In this document: one piece after another, positions 1 through 6,646 of the stretch
Layout: the number at the start of each line of letters is the position of its first letter
Numbering within the stretch: the stretch's first letter is position 1
Source of the DNA: an uncultured Bacteroidales bacterium
GTDB taxonomy: Bacteria > Bacteroidota > Bacteroidia > Bacteroidales > Paludibacteraceae
Direction of reading: 5' to 3'
Length of the DNA stretch: 8,146 bases
NCBI GenBank assembly: GCA_903873355.1
Contig: CAIQOG010000150.1
Span: 1 to 8,146 of the forward strand
Notes under the pieces: model-generated
Told to the model about the DNA's origin: nothing
Databases searched by the model: none
Seen by the model: only the letters and a program-made list of their open reading frames with translations
Translations under genes and position numbers: made by a program

Positions 1-257
1 GTATGCTGAATTTTTTCTGCTATTGGCACTTCATCATCACGAAATTCCAACTTGTGTACAATAAGTGCAATGTCATAAGCAACATACGTCAGGATTTTCA
101 TTAAAGACTCTTGATGATATTTTTTCAAATATAAGTCCATTTTTTTTTTTACTAACTTTTCAGCATTGCGATACATTTCTTCGTCGCTACGAAGAATTCT
201 TAACGGCATATTAGTACCATTAATCAGAACATTTATTAATAATTTATCGTCTTTCAT
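1..257 (-). CDS. zapA: Cell division protein ZapA, 3'-truncated by window edge
   Basis: The minus strand reads from ATG at 257 to the left edge without a stop, giving 85 codons. The protein starts MKDDKLLINVLINGTNMPLR, followed by a RSDEEMYRNAEKLV segment. This is the usual ZapA opening: a small beta region, then a helix with an acidic 'SDEE' motif that leads into a long coiled coil. ZapA proteins are about 95-110 residues, so only the last part should be missing. In the known family ZapA binds FtsZ filaments at midcell and bundles them. It follows the coiled-coil gene at 263-556 by 5 nt, so the two are surely co-transcribed. An 11-A run on the coding strand (forward T-run 130-140) encodes Lys-Lys-Lys-Met at about codons 40-43. 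ZapA is inferred from sequence pattern and context. Confidence 0.82.
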   Translation of the reverse strand, partial: MKDDKLLINVLINGTNMPLRILRSDEEMYRNAEKLVKKKMDLYLKKYHQESLMKILTYVAYDIALIVHKLEFRDDEVPIAEKIQH

Positions 258-262
258 AAGCT

Positions 263-556
263 CTATTCATCCAAAAGAGCTAAACATTTGTCAATTTCCC
301 GCACCATTCCGGCAATTTTCTGTTTCGATTCGGCTTTTTCAACATCCGAACCACTCAGATTTTTTGCCATCCGCAAATGGTCGTAATTTTTCCGAAGTTC
401 AAGAATTTCCTGATGAGCTTTCATTAAATCCGTTTGTTTACGATCTAATTCTGCAGTTAGCAGGTTATTTTGTTCTTGCAATGACTTGTACTCCGAAATC
501 AGTTTTCGAAGTTTGGCTTCAAATCCCTGAATTAATTCTTCGTATTTATTCGTCAT
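263..556 (-). CDS. Small coiled-coil protein upstream of ZapA (ZapB-like candidate)
   Basis: This 97-residue protein is almost entirely charged helix with regular leucine spacing. Residues about 5-65 (from YEELIQGFEAKLRKLISEYK to the LRKNYDHLR segment) look like a continuous coiled coil. A short second helix, rich in Ala, Glu and Lys, ends in REIDKCLALLDE. There is no signal peptide or membrane segment, so it should be cytoplasmic. Its stop lies 5 nt before the zapA start, and it sits first in the transcript behind a good Bacteroidetes-type promoter. A small coiled-coil gene directly before zapA recurs in Bacteroidetes, and E. coli ZapB is likewise a short coiled-coil partner of ZapA. A ZapB-like role is inferred from size, fold and position. 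I see no diagnostic motif, since coiled coils resemble one another generically. Confidence 0.78.
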   Translation of the reverse strand: MTNKYEELIQGFEAKLRKLISEYKSLQEQNNLLTAELDRKQTDLMKAHQEILELRKNYDHLRMAKNLSGSDVEKAESKQKIAGMVREIDKCLALLDE

Positions 557-574
557 TTTTCAAAAAAATCTATA

Positions 575-606
575 CAAAAATACACTTTTGCTTTGAAACA
601 GTAAAA
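575..606 (-). promoter_or_regulatory. Bacteroidetes-type promoter for the coiled-coil/zapA pair
   Basis: Reading the minus strand, TATTTTTG (582-575) matches the -7 consensus TAnnTTTG. A TTTT (606-603), 20 nt upstream, approximates the -33 TTTG box. The -7 box ends 18 nt before the ATG at 556, so the leader would be about 10-15 nt long. I see no purine-rich ribosome binding site. Confidence 0.6.
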
Positions 607-651
607 CATTTTGTACTTTTTTGTTGAAAATCGTTTTTTTGATGTTCTTTT

Positions 652-2331
652 CTATTTTTTTGTTTTCACAATTTCTTCTGCCCGAGCCAATGCTTTATTG
701 ATATTGCTGCAAACATTGGTGGTACCTAGCAGTTCAACAATTCCGTTCTTTTCCAGTACGGCGTGAACGGTTTCATTTACACCCGAAAGTAAAATCGTAA
801 CTTTATCTTTTTGTGCCGAGTGGATAAGGTTTTTTAGGTTATGAGCACCGGTAGAGTCCATAAAAGGCACTTTCCGCATACGGATAATCTGAACTTTATT
901 ACGGTCGCTAAGGGTTTTCATGGTTTCTTCAAACTTATTGGCCACACCAAAAAAGAACGGTCCCTCGATTTCGTATACTTCCACGCCTTTCGGAACAGTC
1001 AGTTTCTCGGTATCAGCACTTCCTTCCACAAAGTCGGCATCTTTCACTTTTTCCTTGAATACAGAAATAGACGAGGTTTCGGAAATACGACGAATAAAAA
1101 GCACGGCAGCCATCAACAGTCCAATTTCAATGGCAATGGTCAGGTCGAAAATAACCGTAAGCAAGAAAGTGGTAAGCAGAACCGCCACATCCGATTTGGC
1201 GTTTTTCAGCAATCCTTTGAACGTGCGCCATTCGCTCATGTTGTACGACACAATAATCAGCACACCTGCCAGGCAAGCCATCGGAATATGTTTGGTCAAT
1301 CCACCTAAAAAAAGCAGAACCAAAGCCAGCACCACGGCATGAATAATTCCGGCTACCGGTGTGCGACCACCGTTGTTTATATTGGTCATGGTACGTGCAA
1401 TAGCCCCCGTTGCAGGTATTCCACCAAATATAGGTGCTACCACGTTGGCAATTCCTTGAGTAATAAGTTCGGTATTAGAATGATGTTTATCACCAATCAC
1501 ACCATCGGCCACAGTAGCCGAAAGCAAGGATTCAATTGCACCCAGCATGGCAATAGTAAAAGCTGCAGGAAGTAACATTCGTATAGCTGTGAAATCAATT
1601 TGAGGTGTGGCGGCTTTTGGCAAAGATGGGTCGATGGTGAAGCGGTCACCAATAGTTTCGATGCCCGAAATGCCAAATTTATTCCGCAGAAAATACACTA
1701 TCACCGTCATCAATACAATGGCAATGAGCGATCCGGGGATTTTCTTCGAGAATTTAGGAGTAACAGCAATCACAATAATTGAAATCAAACCGACCCCCAA
1801 TGCCCAAAAGTTCACCGTATCGAAATGCTGTCCATACACTATCCATTTACTGATAAAATCGCCCGGAACTTTGGCAATGTGAAGTCCGAACAAATCTTTT
1901 ATCTGAGTGGCAAAAATGGTGAGCGCAATACCGCTTGTGAATCCAACAATAACCGGATAAGGAATAAATTTGATAACTGTTCCGAGCCTGAGCAAGCCCA
2001 TGGCAATAAGCATCACACCGGCAATCATGGTGGCAATAGCTAGTCCGGTAACACCGTACTGCTGTACAATGCCATATACAATGACAATAAACGCTCCCGT
2101 AGGACCGCCAATCTGCACTTTACTGCCACCAAAGAATGAGATGATAAAACCGGCTATAATAGCCGTGAAAATTCCTTTTTCAGGAGTTACACCCGAAGCA
2201 ATACCGAAAGCAATAGCCAGTGGCAATGCCACAATACCAACAATAATACCAGACATGGCATCGGCATAAAATTGTTGTTTTGTGTAGTTTTTGAGTGTGG
2301 AAAACAGTTTGGGTTGGAAATGAATCTGCAT
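652..2331 (-). CDS. SulP-family inorganic anion transporter with STAS domain
   Basis: The product is a 559-residue inner-membrane protein. The SulP/SLC26 transport domain spans about residues 20-415 with many hydrophobic segments. Family motifs include QIGGPTGAF (73-81), GAIESLLSATVADG (264-277) and FGGIPATGAIART (302-314). The cytoplasmic STAS domain covers about 448-555 and keeps the DSTG site (492-495), which corresponds to the regulatory serine region of anti-sigma antagonists. SulP proteins move sulfate, bicarbonate or other anions, usually by proton or sodium symport or by exchange. The substrate cannot be read from this sequence, and no sulfate-assimilation or carbonic anhydrase gene is nearby. 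I chose the start at 2331 (MQIHFQPKLFS). The frame is open back to 2409, but a good promoter (2356-2389) lies inside that extension, and the added residues do not look like SulP. Downstream, no hairpin separates it from the coiled-coil gene, so read-through into the zapA transcript is possible. Confidence 0.93.
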   Translation of the reverse strand: MQIHFQPKLFSTLKNYTKQQFYADAMSGIIVGIVALPLAIAFGIASGVTPEKGIFTAIIAGFIISFFGGSKVQIGGPTGAFIVIVYGIVQQYGVTGLAIATMIAGVMLIAMGLLRLGTVIKFIPYPVIVGFTSGIALTIFATQIKDLFGLHIAKVPGDFISKWIVYGQHFDTVNFWALGVGLISIIVIAVTPKFSKKIPGSLIAIVLMTVIVYFLRNKFGISGIETIGDRFTIDPSLPKAATPQIDFTAIRMLLPAAFTIAMLGAIESLLSATVADGVIGDKHHSNTELITQGIANVVAPIFGGIPATGAIARTMTNINNGGRTPVAGIIHAVVLALVLLFLGGLTKHIPMACLAGVLIIVSYNMSEWRTFKGLLKNAKSDVAVLLTTFLLTVIFDLTIAIEIGLLMAAVLFIRRISETSSISVFKEKVKDADFVEGSADTEKLTVPKGVEVYEIEGPFFFGVANKFEETMKTLSDRNKVQIIRMRKVPFMDSTGAHNLKNLIHSAQKDKVTILLSGVNETVHAVLEKNGIVELLGTTNVCSNINKALARAEEIVKTKK

Positions 2332-2355
2332 AGTGTTAAGAATTATAAAGAGATG

Positions 2356-2389
2356 CAAAGGTACGGCTTTAAAACAAAAATTGTCCAAA
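2356..2389 (-). promoter_or_regulatory. Bacteroidetes-type promoter for the SulP gene
   Basis: On the minus strand, TACCTTTG (2363-2356) is an exact TAnnTTTG -7 box. A TTTG (2389-2386) lies 22 nt upstream, slightly wider than the usual 19-21. Transcription would start near 2350, giving a leader of about 20 nt before the ATG at 2331. This excludes the longer reading that starts at 2409. Confidence 0.7.
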
Positions 2390-2441
2390 AAAATTGCCAT
2401 GATTGACATTTTCAGTTCAATTTATCAACTTTTTGCCCCGA

Positions 2442-2474
2442 TTTACGTTTCTATGGTCAAAAAGAGTAATTTTG
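2442..2474 (+). promoter_or_regulatory. Bacteroidetes-type promoter for ispG
   Basis: TAATTTTG (2467-2474) is an exact TAnnTTTG -7 box. TTTA (2442-2445), 21 nt upstream, approximates the -33 TTTG. The predicted leader of about 45 nt is AT-rich and repeats short ACTTT and AAACTTT words (about 2487-2520) just before the ATG at 2526. It has no Shine-Dalgarno sequence. The promoter lies about 80 nt from the divergent SulP -7 box. Confidence 0.65.
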
Positions 2475-2525
2475 TACTCCCAAAACTTTTCACTTTATAA
2501 ACTTTCAAACTTTACAAACTCAAAT

Positions 2526-4316
2526 ATGTGGAAATTAAATCAGTTCAATTATAATCGTCGTTTGTCGGATACAATTCATGTCGGAAAACTCTTATTGGGT
2601 GGTAATCAGCCGGTTCGGGTGCAGTCAATGGCCAATACCGACACCAACGATGTGGAAAATTCAGTAGCTCAGGCACTTCGGATTGTAGAAGCAGGTGGCG
2701 ACATTGTCCGTTTTACAACTCAGGGCGTTCGCGAAGCCGAAAGTATTGGCTTAATTCACAGACAGCTGGGCGAAAAAAACTGCGAAGTGCCTTTGGTGGC
2801 CGATATTCACTTCAATGCCAACGCCGCCGATGTGGCTGCGCAACGGGTTGAAAAAGTGCGCATTAACCCCGGAAATTACGTGGGAAGCATCAAACCCGGC
2901 GACACAACCGATTATACCGAAGAAGAATTTGAAGCTGAATACCAGAAAATTCGCGAACGGTTTATTCCATTTCTGAATATCTGCAAGGAAAACAACACTG
3001 CCATCCGCATCGGAGTAAATCACGGTTCATTGAGCGAACGTATGATGAACCGCTATGGCGACACGTCACGTGGAATGGTTGAATCGTGTCTGGAATTTCT
3101 GAACATTTGCCGTGAGGAGAATTTTCATAACGTGGTGATATCCATGAAAACATCCAACACTGTGATGATGGTTCAAACTGTGCGTTTACTAGTGGAAGAA
3201 ATGCAGAAACGTGGATTCAGCTATCCGCTCCACCTTGGCGTTACCGAAGCCGGCGACGGCGAAGATGGCCGTATTAAATCGGCAGTGGGAATCGGCGGTT
3301 TACTGGCCGATGGCATTGGCGACACCATTCGCGTTTCGTTGAGCGAAGAACCTGAATGTGAAATTCCTGTGGGACGGTTACTGGTTTCGTACATCACTGC
3401 CCGCGACGGTCATGCGCCTATTGAAGCTACCGAACATCTGCTTCATTCGCGCTTCGAATACAGCCGCCGCAAAACGCATGCTGTTGGAAATATAGGAGGC
3501 GAAAATGTACCGGTAGTAATTGCAGCTGACGATGGTGGTTTTGCAACTGTGCCCGATTATATCCTGTCCGATGGCAAAATTCTCTCAACCAACGGCGAAA
3601 GTTACTCAATATATACTCCTGAAACGATAGAGGCATTGGTGTCTGACATTTCAACCATTAAATTCCTGAAACTTTCTTATCCCGATTTGACTCCGCAGGT
3701 ACTGGCTATATTGCTTGAGCGAAAAGACGTGGTGGTTTTACTCGGAACTACTCATACAAATCCTGTGGGCGAAATGAGGGCATTTTTCCATACGCTGCTT
3801 AATGCCGGTGCAACTGTTCCTGTGTTGGTTTATCGCGAATATGCCGAAACTGACCTGCAACACCTTCAGATAAAGGCGGCTGCCGATCTCGGTGTGTTGT
3901 TTATTGATGGTTTTGGCGATGGACTTTTCCTTGTAAACAAAGCGGCAATTTCGGTTGAAGCAGTAAATTCGGTGGCGTTCGGAATCCTTCAGGCATCGCG
4001 TGTCCGCATCACTAAGACCGAATTTATTTCGTGCCCCGGATGTGGTCGTACCCAGTTTAAACTTCAAACAGTGGTGGCTCGTGTAAAAGCCAGAACCTCA
4101 CACCTCACCGGTCTGAAAATCGGCATTATGGGTTGTATTGTAAATGGTCCGGGTGAAATGGCCGATGCTGATTATGGTTATGTGGGAGCAGGACGCGGAA
4201 AGGTGAGTCTGTACAAGAAAAAGAACTGCCTCGAAAAGAATATCCCCGAAGATGATGCTGTGGATAAACTCGTTGAACTTATAATAGTGAACGGCGACTG
4301 GCACGAAAAAAAATAA
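2526..4316 (+). CDS. ispG: 4-hydroxy-3-methylbut-2-en-1-yl diphosphate synthase, long three-domain form
   Basis: This 596-residue cytoplasmic enzyme carries out the reductive ring opening of MEcPP to HMBPP, the penultimate step of the MEP isoprenoid pathway. The N-terminal TIM-barrel domain (about 1-295) contains VRVQSMANTDT, VADIHFNANAA, IRIGVNHGSLSERM and GVTEAGDGEDGRIKSA. The C-terminal [4Fe-4S] domain (about 496-596) has CPGCGR, with cluster cysteines 503 and 506, then GCIVNGPGE with Cys537 and the catalytic-type Glu544. Their spacing matches E. coli Cys270/Cys273/Cys305/Glu312. An extra domain of about 200 residues (about 300-495) sits between the two, as in plant and Bacteroidetes/Chlamydiae enzymes; the E. 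coli protein is only about 370 residues. I chose the ATG at 2526 because the frame upstream to 2403 covers the promoter and has no family similarity. The gene is divergent from SulP and appears monocistronic, with its terminator at 4557-4605. Confidence 0.97.
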   Translation: MWKLNQFNYNRRLSDTIHVGKLLLGGNQPVRVQSMANTDTNDVENSVAQALRIVEAGGDIVRFTTQGVREAESIGLIHRQLGEKNCEVPLVADIHFNANAADVAAQRVEKVRINPGNYVGSIKPGDTTDYTEEEFEAEYQKIRERFIPFLNICKENNTAIRIGVNHGSLSERMMNRYGDTSRGMVESCLEFLNICREENFHNVVISMKTSNTVMMVQTVRLLVEEMQKRGFSYPLHLGVTEAGDGEDGRIKSAVGIGGLLADGIGDTIRVSLSEEPECEIPVGRLLVSYITARDGHAPIEATEHLLHSRFEYSRRKTHAVGNIGGENVPVVIAADDGGFATVPDYILSDGKILSTNGESYSIYTPETIEALVSDISTIKFLKLSYPDLTPQVLAILLERKDVVVLLGTTHTNPVGEMRAFFHTLLNAGATVPVLVYREYAETDLQHLQIKAAADLGVLFIDGFGDGLFLVNKAAISVEAVNSVAFGILQASRVRITKTEFISCPGCGRTQFKLQTVVARVKARTSHLTGLKIGIMGCIVNGPGEMADADYGYVGAGRGKVSLYKKKNCLEKNIPEDDAVDKLVELIIVNGDWHEKK

Positions 4317-4558
4317 TTTAAGTAAATAGCAATTATTATTGAGATGTTTTTTATCACATAGTTCACAATAGTTTTGATTTGAAGAGATAAGACCTAGATC
4401 ACATAGCATTATCCCTAATTACGGGATAAATAAAGACCACGTAAAAGTATCGTCAGATACTTTTGCTATGTGAACTAAGTTTTTTTTATTCCCTTTTTTC
4501 TATGTGATCTATTGTGGTAGAAATATATCATTAAATATTTTAAACTACCTTACTTAAA
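4317..4558. repeat. Nested inverted-repeat element between ispG stop and its terminator (MITE-like or structured RNA)
   Basis: This AT-rich stretch has no credible gene. It opens with TTTAAGTAA (4317-4325), directly after the ispG stop codon, and closes with the exact inverse TTACTTAAA (4550-4558). Inside are ATCACATAG (4353-4361) with its inverse CTATGTGAT (4500-4508), and TCACATAGC (4399-4407) with its inverse GCTATGTGA (4465-4473). CACAATAG (4364-4371) also has an inverse, CTATTGTG (4509-4516). In the centre are two more perfect hairpins, at 4409-4429 and 4443-4464. The symmetry could mark a non-autonomous, MITE-like mobile repeat or a structured 3' RNA. No target-site duplication is evident. 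From general recollection, CACATAG-type words recur between Bacteroidetes genes, which favours a dispersed repeat, but I cannot check this here. Confidence 0.6.
4389..4487 (+). other. Predicted three-way-junction fold followed by a T-run
   Basis: This is the core of the element at 4317-4558. TCACATAGC (4399-4407) pairs with GCTATGTGA (4465-4473). The stem extends past an A-A mismatch by TAG/CTA (4395-4397 with 4475-4477), and more loosely to about 4389/4483. It encloses a 7-bp hairpin, TTATCCC/GGGATAA (4409-4415 with 4423-4429), and a 9-bp hairpin, AAAAGTATC/GATACTTTT (4443-4451 with 4456-4464). The second hairpin abuts the closing stem with no gap. Eight T residues follow (4480-4487). Read as RNA this could be a branched terminator or a small structured RNA. 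The pairing is visible by eye; stability and function are unknown. Confidence 0.45.
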
Positions 4559-4605
4559 GAAACTCCGGTTTGGTTGATGAAATTCTGACCAAACCGGAGT
4601 TTTTT
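4557..4605 (+). terminator. Strong intrinsic terminator of the ispG unit
   Basis: AACTCCGGTTTGGT (4561-4574) pairs perfectly over 14 bp with ACCAAACCGGAGTT (4588-4601) around a 13-nt loop. The stem is GC-rich at its base and is followed by a T-run (4600-4605) with A residues on the other side (4556-4558). It lies 244 nt after the ispG stop, with the inverted-repeat element filling the gap. Confidence 0.88.
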
Positions 4606-4648
4606 ATTCCGGCAGCATAAAACCGGACTTCATCCGAAACATTTTCGC

Positions 4649-4656
4649 TATTTTTG
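4649..4656 (+). promoter_or_regulatory. -7 box for the exported-protein/S41 peptidase operon
   Basis: TATTTTTG matches TAnnTTTG exactly and ends 27 nt before the ATG at 4684. I see no good TTTG at the -33 position, so the promoter is supported by one element only. It argues against reading the gene from the TTG inside this box. Confidence 0.5.
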
Positions 4657-4683
4657 CAAACTAATCGTTGTTATATTTACCCA

Positions 4684-5532
4684 ATGGATAAAATCCGGAT
4701 TCTGTTGTTCTTTTTGCTGGTGAATGGGGTTGTTTCAGCCCAAAACACTGATGAAAACAAATACCTGCTAACATCAAAAACCAACTCTTTCAACCTTTCA
4801 ACGCTCAGTTTTCTTGATCCTTATCTTTCACCTACTACTTACAGTGGCATAGGGTTGGGCTATGATAGCGAATCGCGGAGATTTTTAAATAAAACTAACA
4901 CCAGGTATTCAACGCTTAGTAAACTCAGACTTGGAGCAGGCATAGCTTTAAACACTGAAATAACAAGCGATTTATTGTATCTCGGAGCCAATTACGTGTG
5001 GGGAATTGAATACAGACTTAATCCTGTAAATAGAATAAAACTTCAGGTTGGCGGTCTTTGGGATGTGGATTTCGGCTTAAAAAACCTGGAGCGAAATATC
5101 AATAATCCGGTGAATCTGGATATGGCTACTAACCTGAATCTGACCGGACTGGCAACCTATGATATTCCGTTGCGACGTAAAACCCTCAAACTAAAACTTT
5201 CATTGCAAACTCCGCTCATCGGGTATATGTTTGTACCTAAAGCAGGAGCTTCCTATTACGAAATGTTTGAACTCGGAAATCTGACCGATGCGTTTCATTT
5301 CAGTTCGTTACATAATAAACGTGGCTTGCTGGGTACTTTCTCGGTGGATGTACCTTTCAACCGTTCGGTGTGGAATTTTGGGATGAAAATTAGTGATTTA
5401 CGCTATTCGGCAAATAATTTGGTTTTCAACCGCAGTGAATTCAGTTTGCTAGTCGGAACAACATTTGATGTCATTAATTTTGCCGGGAGAAAAAATAAAG
5501 CTCCAAAGAATTTTATTTCACCCAAAGATTAA
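4684..5532 (+). CDS. Exported protein of unknown function, possibly DUF3316-like
   Basis: This 282-residue protein has a clear signal peptide. MDKIR is followed by a hydrophobic core (ILLFFLLVNGVV) and a likely signal peptidase I site after SAQ (about residue 20). The mature part is rich in alternating polar and hydrophobic strands, with many Asn, Tyr and Gly. It carries the segment LSFLDPYLSPTTYSGIGLGY (about residues 42-61) and strand-like stretches up to the end. The pattern suggests a beta-rich periplasmic or outer-membrane protein. The 'YLSP..YSG' motif and length recall the Bacteroidetes family DUF3316, from memory and not verified. It does not end in the aromatic residue typical of an outer-membrane barrel, so membrane insertion is uncertain. 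The start at 4684 gives the signal peptide; an in-frame TTG at 4654 would bury it. The gene is 39 nt from the S41 peptidase gene and probably co-transcribed with it. Confidence 0.72.
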   Translation: MDKIRILLFFLLVNGVVSAQNTDENKYLLTSKTNSFNLSTLSFLDPYLSPTTYSGIGLGYDSESRRFLNKTNTRYSTLSKLRLGAGIALNTEITSDLLYLGANYVWGIEYRLNPVNRIKLQVGGLWDVDFGLKNLERNINNPVNLDMATNLNLTGLATYDIPLRRKTLKLKLSLQTPLIGYMFVPKAGASYYEMFELGNLTDAFHFSSLHNKRGLLGTFSVDVPFNRSVWNFGMKISDLRYSANNLVFNRSEFSLLVGTTFDVINFAGRKNKAPKNFISPKD

Positions 5533-5571
5533 ATTTTCAATTAATCAATTCTCAGTTTCCAATGAAATAGA

Positions 5572-6576
5572 ATGAAAAAGATCAGTTTAATTATCCTGTT
5601 TTCAGCACTATTACTTTCATCGTGCATGAATGAGCCGACACAGCAGCCAAATACCTACAAAGGTAATTTTGAGGCATTGTGGCAGATTATAGACACGAAA
5701 TATTGTTATCTGGATTATAAACACATCAACTGGGATTCTATTCATACGGTTTATGGAACTCGTGTTGACACAGTCAAAAACGATTACTCATTTTTCAATT
5801 TAATGGGCAACATGTTGAATGAACTAAAAGACGGTCATGTGAATCTCTATTCTGATTTCAATATTAGTCGTTATTGGAAATGGTTTCAGGATTATCCGGC
5901 AAATTTCAGCACCACACTAATAACCAACAGTCGGTATTTAGGCACAAATTATATGATTGCAGGTGGATTTCACTATGCAAAAATAAATAACGGAACGATT
6001 GGATACATGTATTATGAAGACTTTTCGGATGGTTTTAGCGACACCAATGTAGCTTATATTATGAGGTATTTCAGTAGTTGTAAAGGCCTGATAATTGATG
6101 TACGTAATAATGGCGGCGGTTCGCTCGACTATTCCAAACAGCTGGCTTCATATTTTTTCAAAGAGGAAACGGTGACAGGCTATATGCGTCACAAAACAGG
6201 TGATGGTCATTCCGACTTATCTGAACCTGTAGAAATTAAAACTCCTGCAAGTAAAAATGTTCAATGGCAGCTTCCGGTGGCTGTGCTTACCAATCGGAAA
6301 GCCTACAGCGCTACCAATGATTTTGTAAACCGCATGAAACAAGCTCCAAATGCAATTATTGTTGGCGACAAAACCGGGGGCGGCGGTGGATTACCACTTT
6401 CGAGCGAATTACCAAACGGTTGGCTGATACGGTTTTCATCTTCGCCCATGTACGATGCATCCATGCAAGACACTGAATGGGGTATCGACCCAGATATTCG
6501 CGACAGCATTAAAGTTGCCGATCAGGCTAAAGGCATTGATACCATTATTGAACGAGCAATTACACTTTTTAAATAG
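5572..6576 (+). CDS. S41-family peptidase, predicted lipoprotein
   Basis: This 334-residue protein has a lipoprotein signal: MKKISLIILFSALLL, then SSC with lipidated Cys18. It should therefore be anchored to a membrane on the periplasmic side or the surface. An N-terminal helical region (about 30-95) ends in LKDGHVNL, a motif typical of S41 proteases. The peptidase core (about 138-315) includes GLIIDVRNNGGGS (172-184), the nucleophile region KAYSATNDF with likely catalytic Ser246, and GDKTGGGGGLP with likely general-base Lys267. The 21-residue Ser-Lys spacing resembles that in Tsp/CtpA enzymes. I see no clear PDZ domain, so this is a short form and not a classic tail-specific protease. The substrate is unknown. 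No promoter is visible in the 39-nt gap from the preceding gene, so the two are likely one operon. Confidence 0.88.
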   Translation: MKKISLIILFSALLLSSCMNEPTQQPNTYKGNFEALWQIIDTKYCYLDYKHINWDSIHTVYGTRVDTVKNDYSFFNLMGNMLNELKDGHVNLYSDFNISRYWKWFQDYPANFSTTLITNSRYLGTNYMIAGGFHYAKINNGTIGYMYYEDFSDGFSDTNVAYIMRYFSSCKGLIIDVRNNGGGSLDYSKQLASYFFKEETVTGYMRHKTGDGHSDLSEPVEIKTPASKNVQWQLPVAVLTNRKAYSATNDFVNRMKQAPNAIIVGDKTGGGGGLPLSSELPNGWLIRFSSSPMYDASMQDTEWGIDPDIRDSIKVADQAKGIDTIIERAITLFK

Positions 6577-6634
6577 CAGCAAACGGCAAGCAGTAAACGA
6601 CTAAAAATATGCTTACTGCTCACTGTTTACTGCT
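6576..6634. repeat. Four copies of GCAGTAAAC-like word in inverted arrangement
   Basis: GCAGCAAAC (6576-6584) and GCAGTAAAC (6590-6598) lie on the plus strand. GCTTACTGC (6611-6619) and GTTTACTGC (6625-6633) are the same word inverted. AGCAGTAAAC (6589-6598) and GTTTACTGCT (6625-6634) form a perfect 10-bp stem with a 26-nt loop. The array begins at the last base of the S41 stop codon and ends 12 nt before the methyltransferase start. It could therefore act as a weak hairpin in the intercistronic RNA. Confidence 0.6.
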
Positions 6635-6646
6635 GACCGCTGTTTT

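Noticed and set aside
166..627. Plus-strand 153-codon frame
   Set aside because: It is antisense to zapA and the coiled-coil gene, both of which have better codon patterns, spacing and a promoter.
1339..2269. Several plus-strand frames inside the SulP gene
   Set aside because: They are shadows of a well-supported membrane protein gene and show no independent motifs.
4098..4409. Minus-strand open frame of about 100 codons across the ispG end and the repeat element
   Set aside because: It is antisense to the conserved iron-sulfur domain of ispG, low in complexity at its start, and has no promoter or family resemblance.
4317..4560. CRISPR-like array from repeated CACATAG words
   Set aside because: The repeats are short, in both orientations, unevenly spaced, and there are no cas genes.
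4574..4590. TGATGAAA in the terminator loop, reminiscent of a hammerhead ribozyme core
   Set aside because: The full CTGATGA core, the GAAA partner and the three stems are not present; the hairpin is a plain terminator.
5562..5570. Mini reading frame ATG AAA TAG one base before the S41 peptidase start
   Set aside because: Two codons in an AT-rich gap are expected by chance, and nothing suggests a leader peptide.
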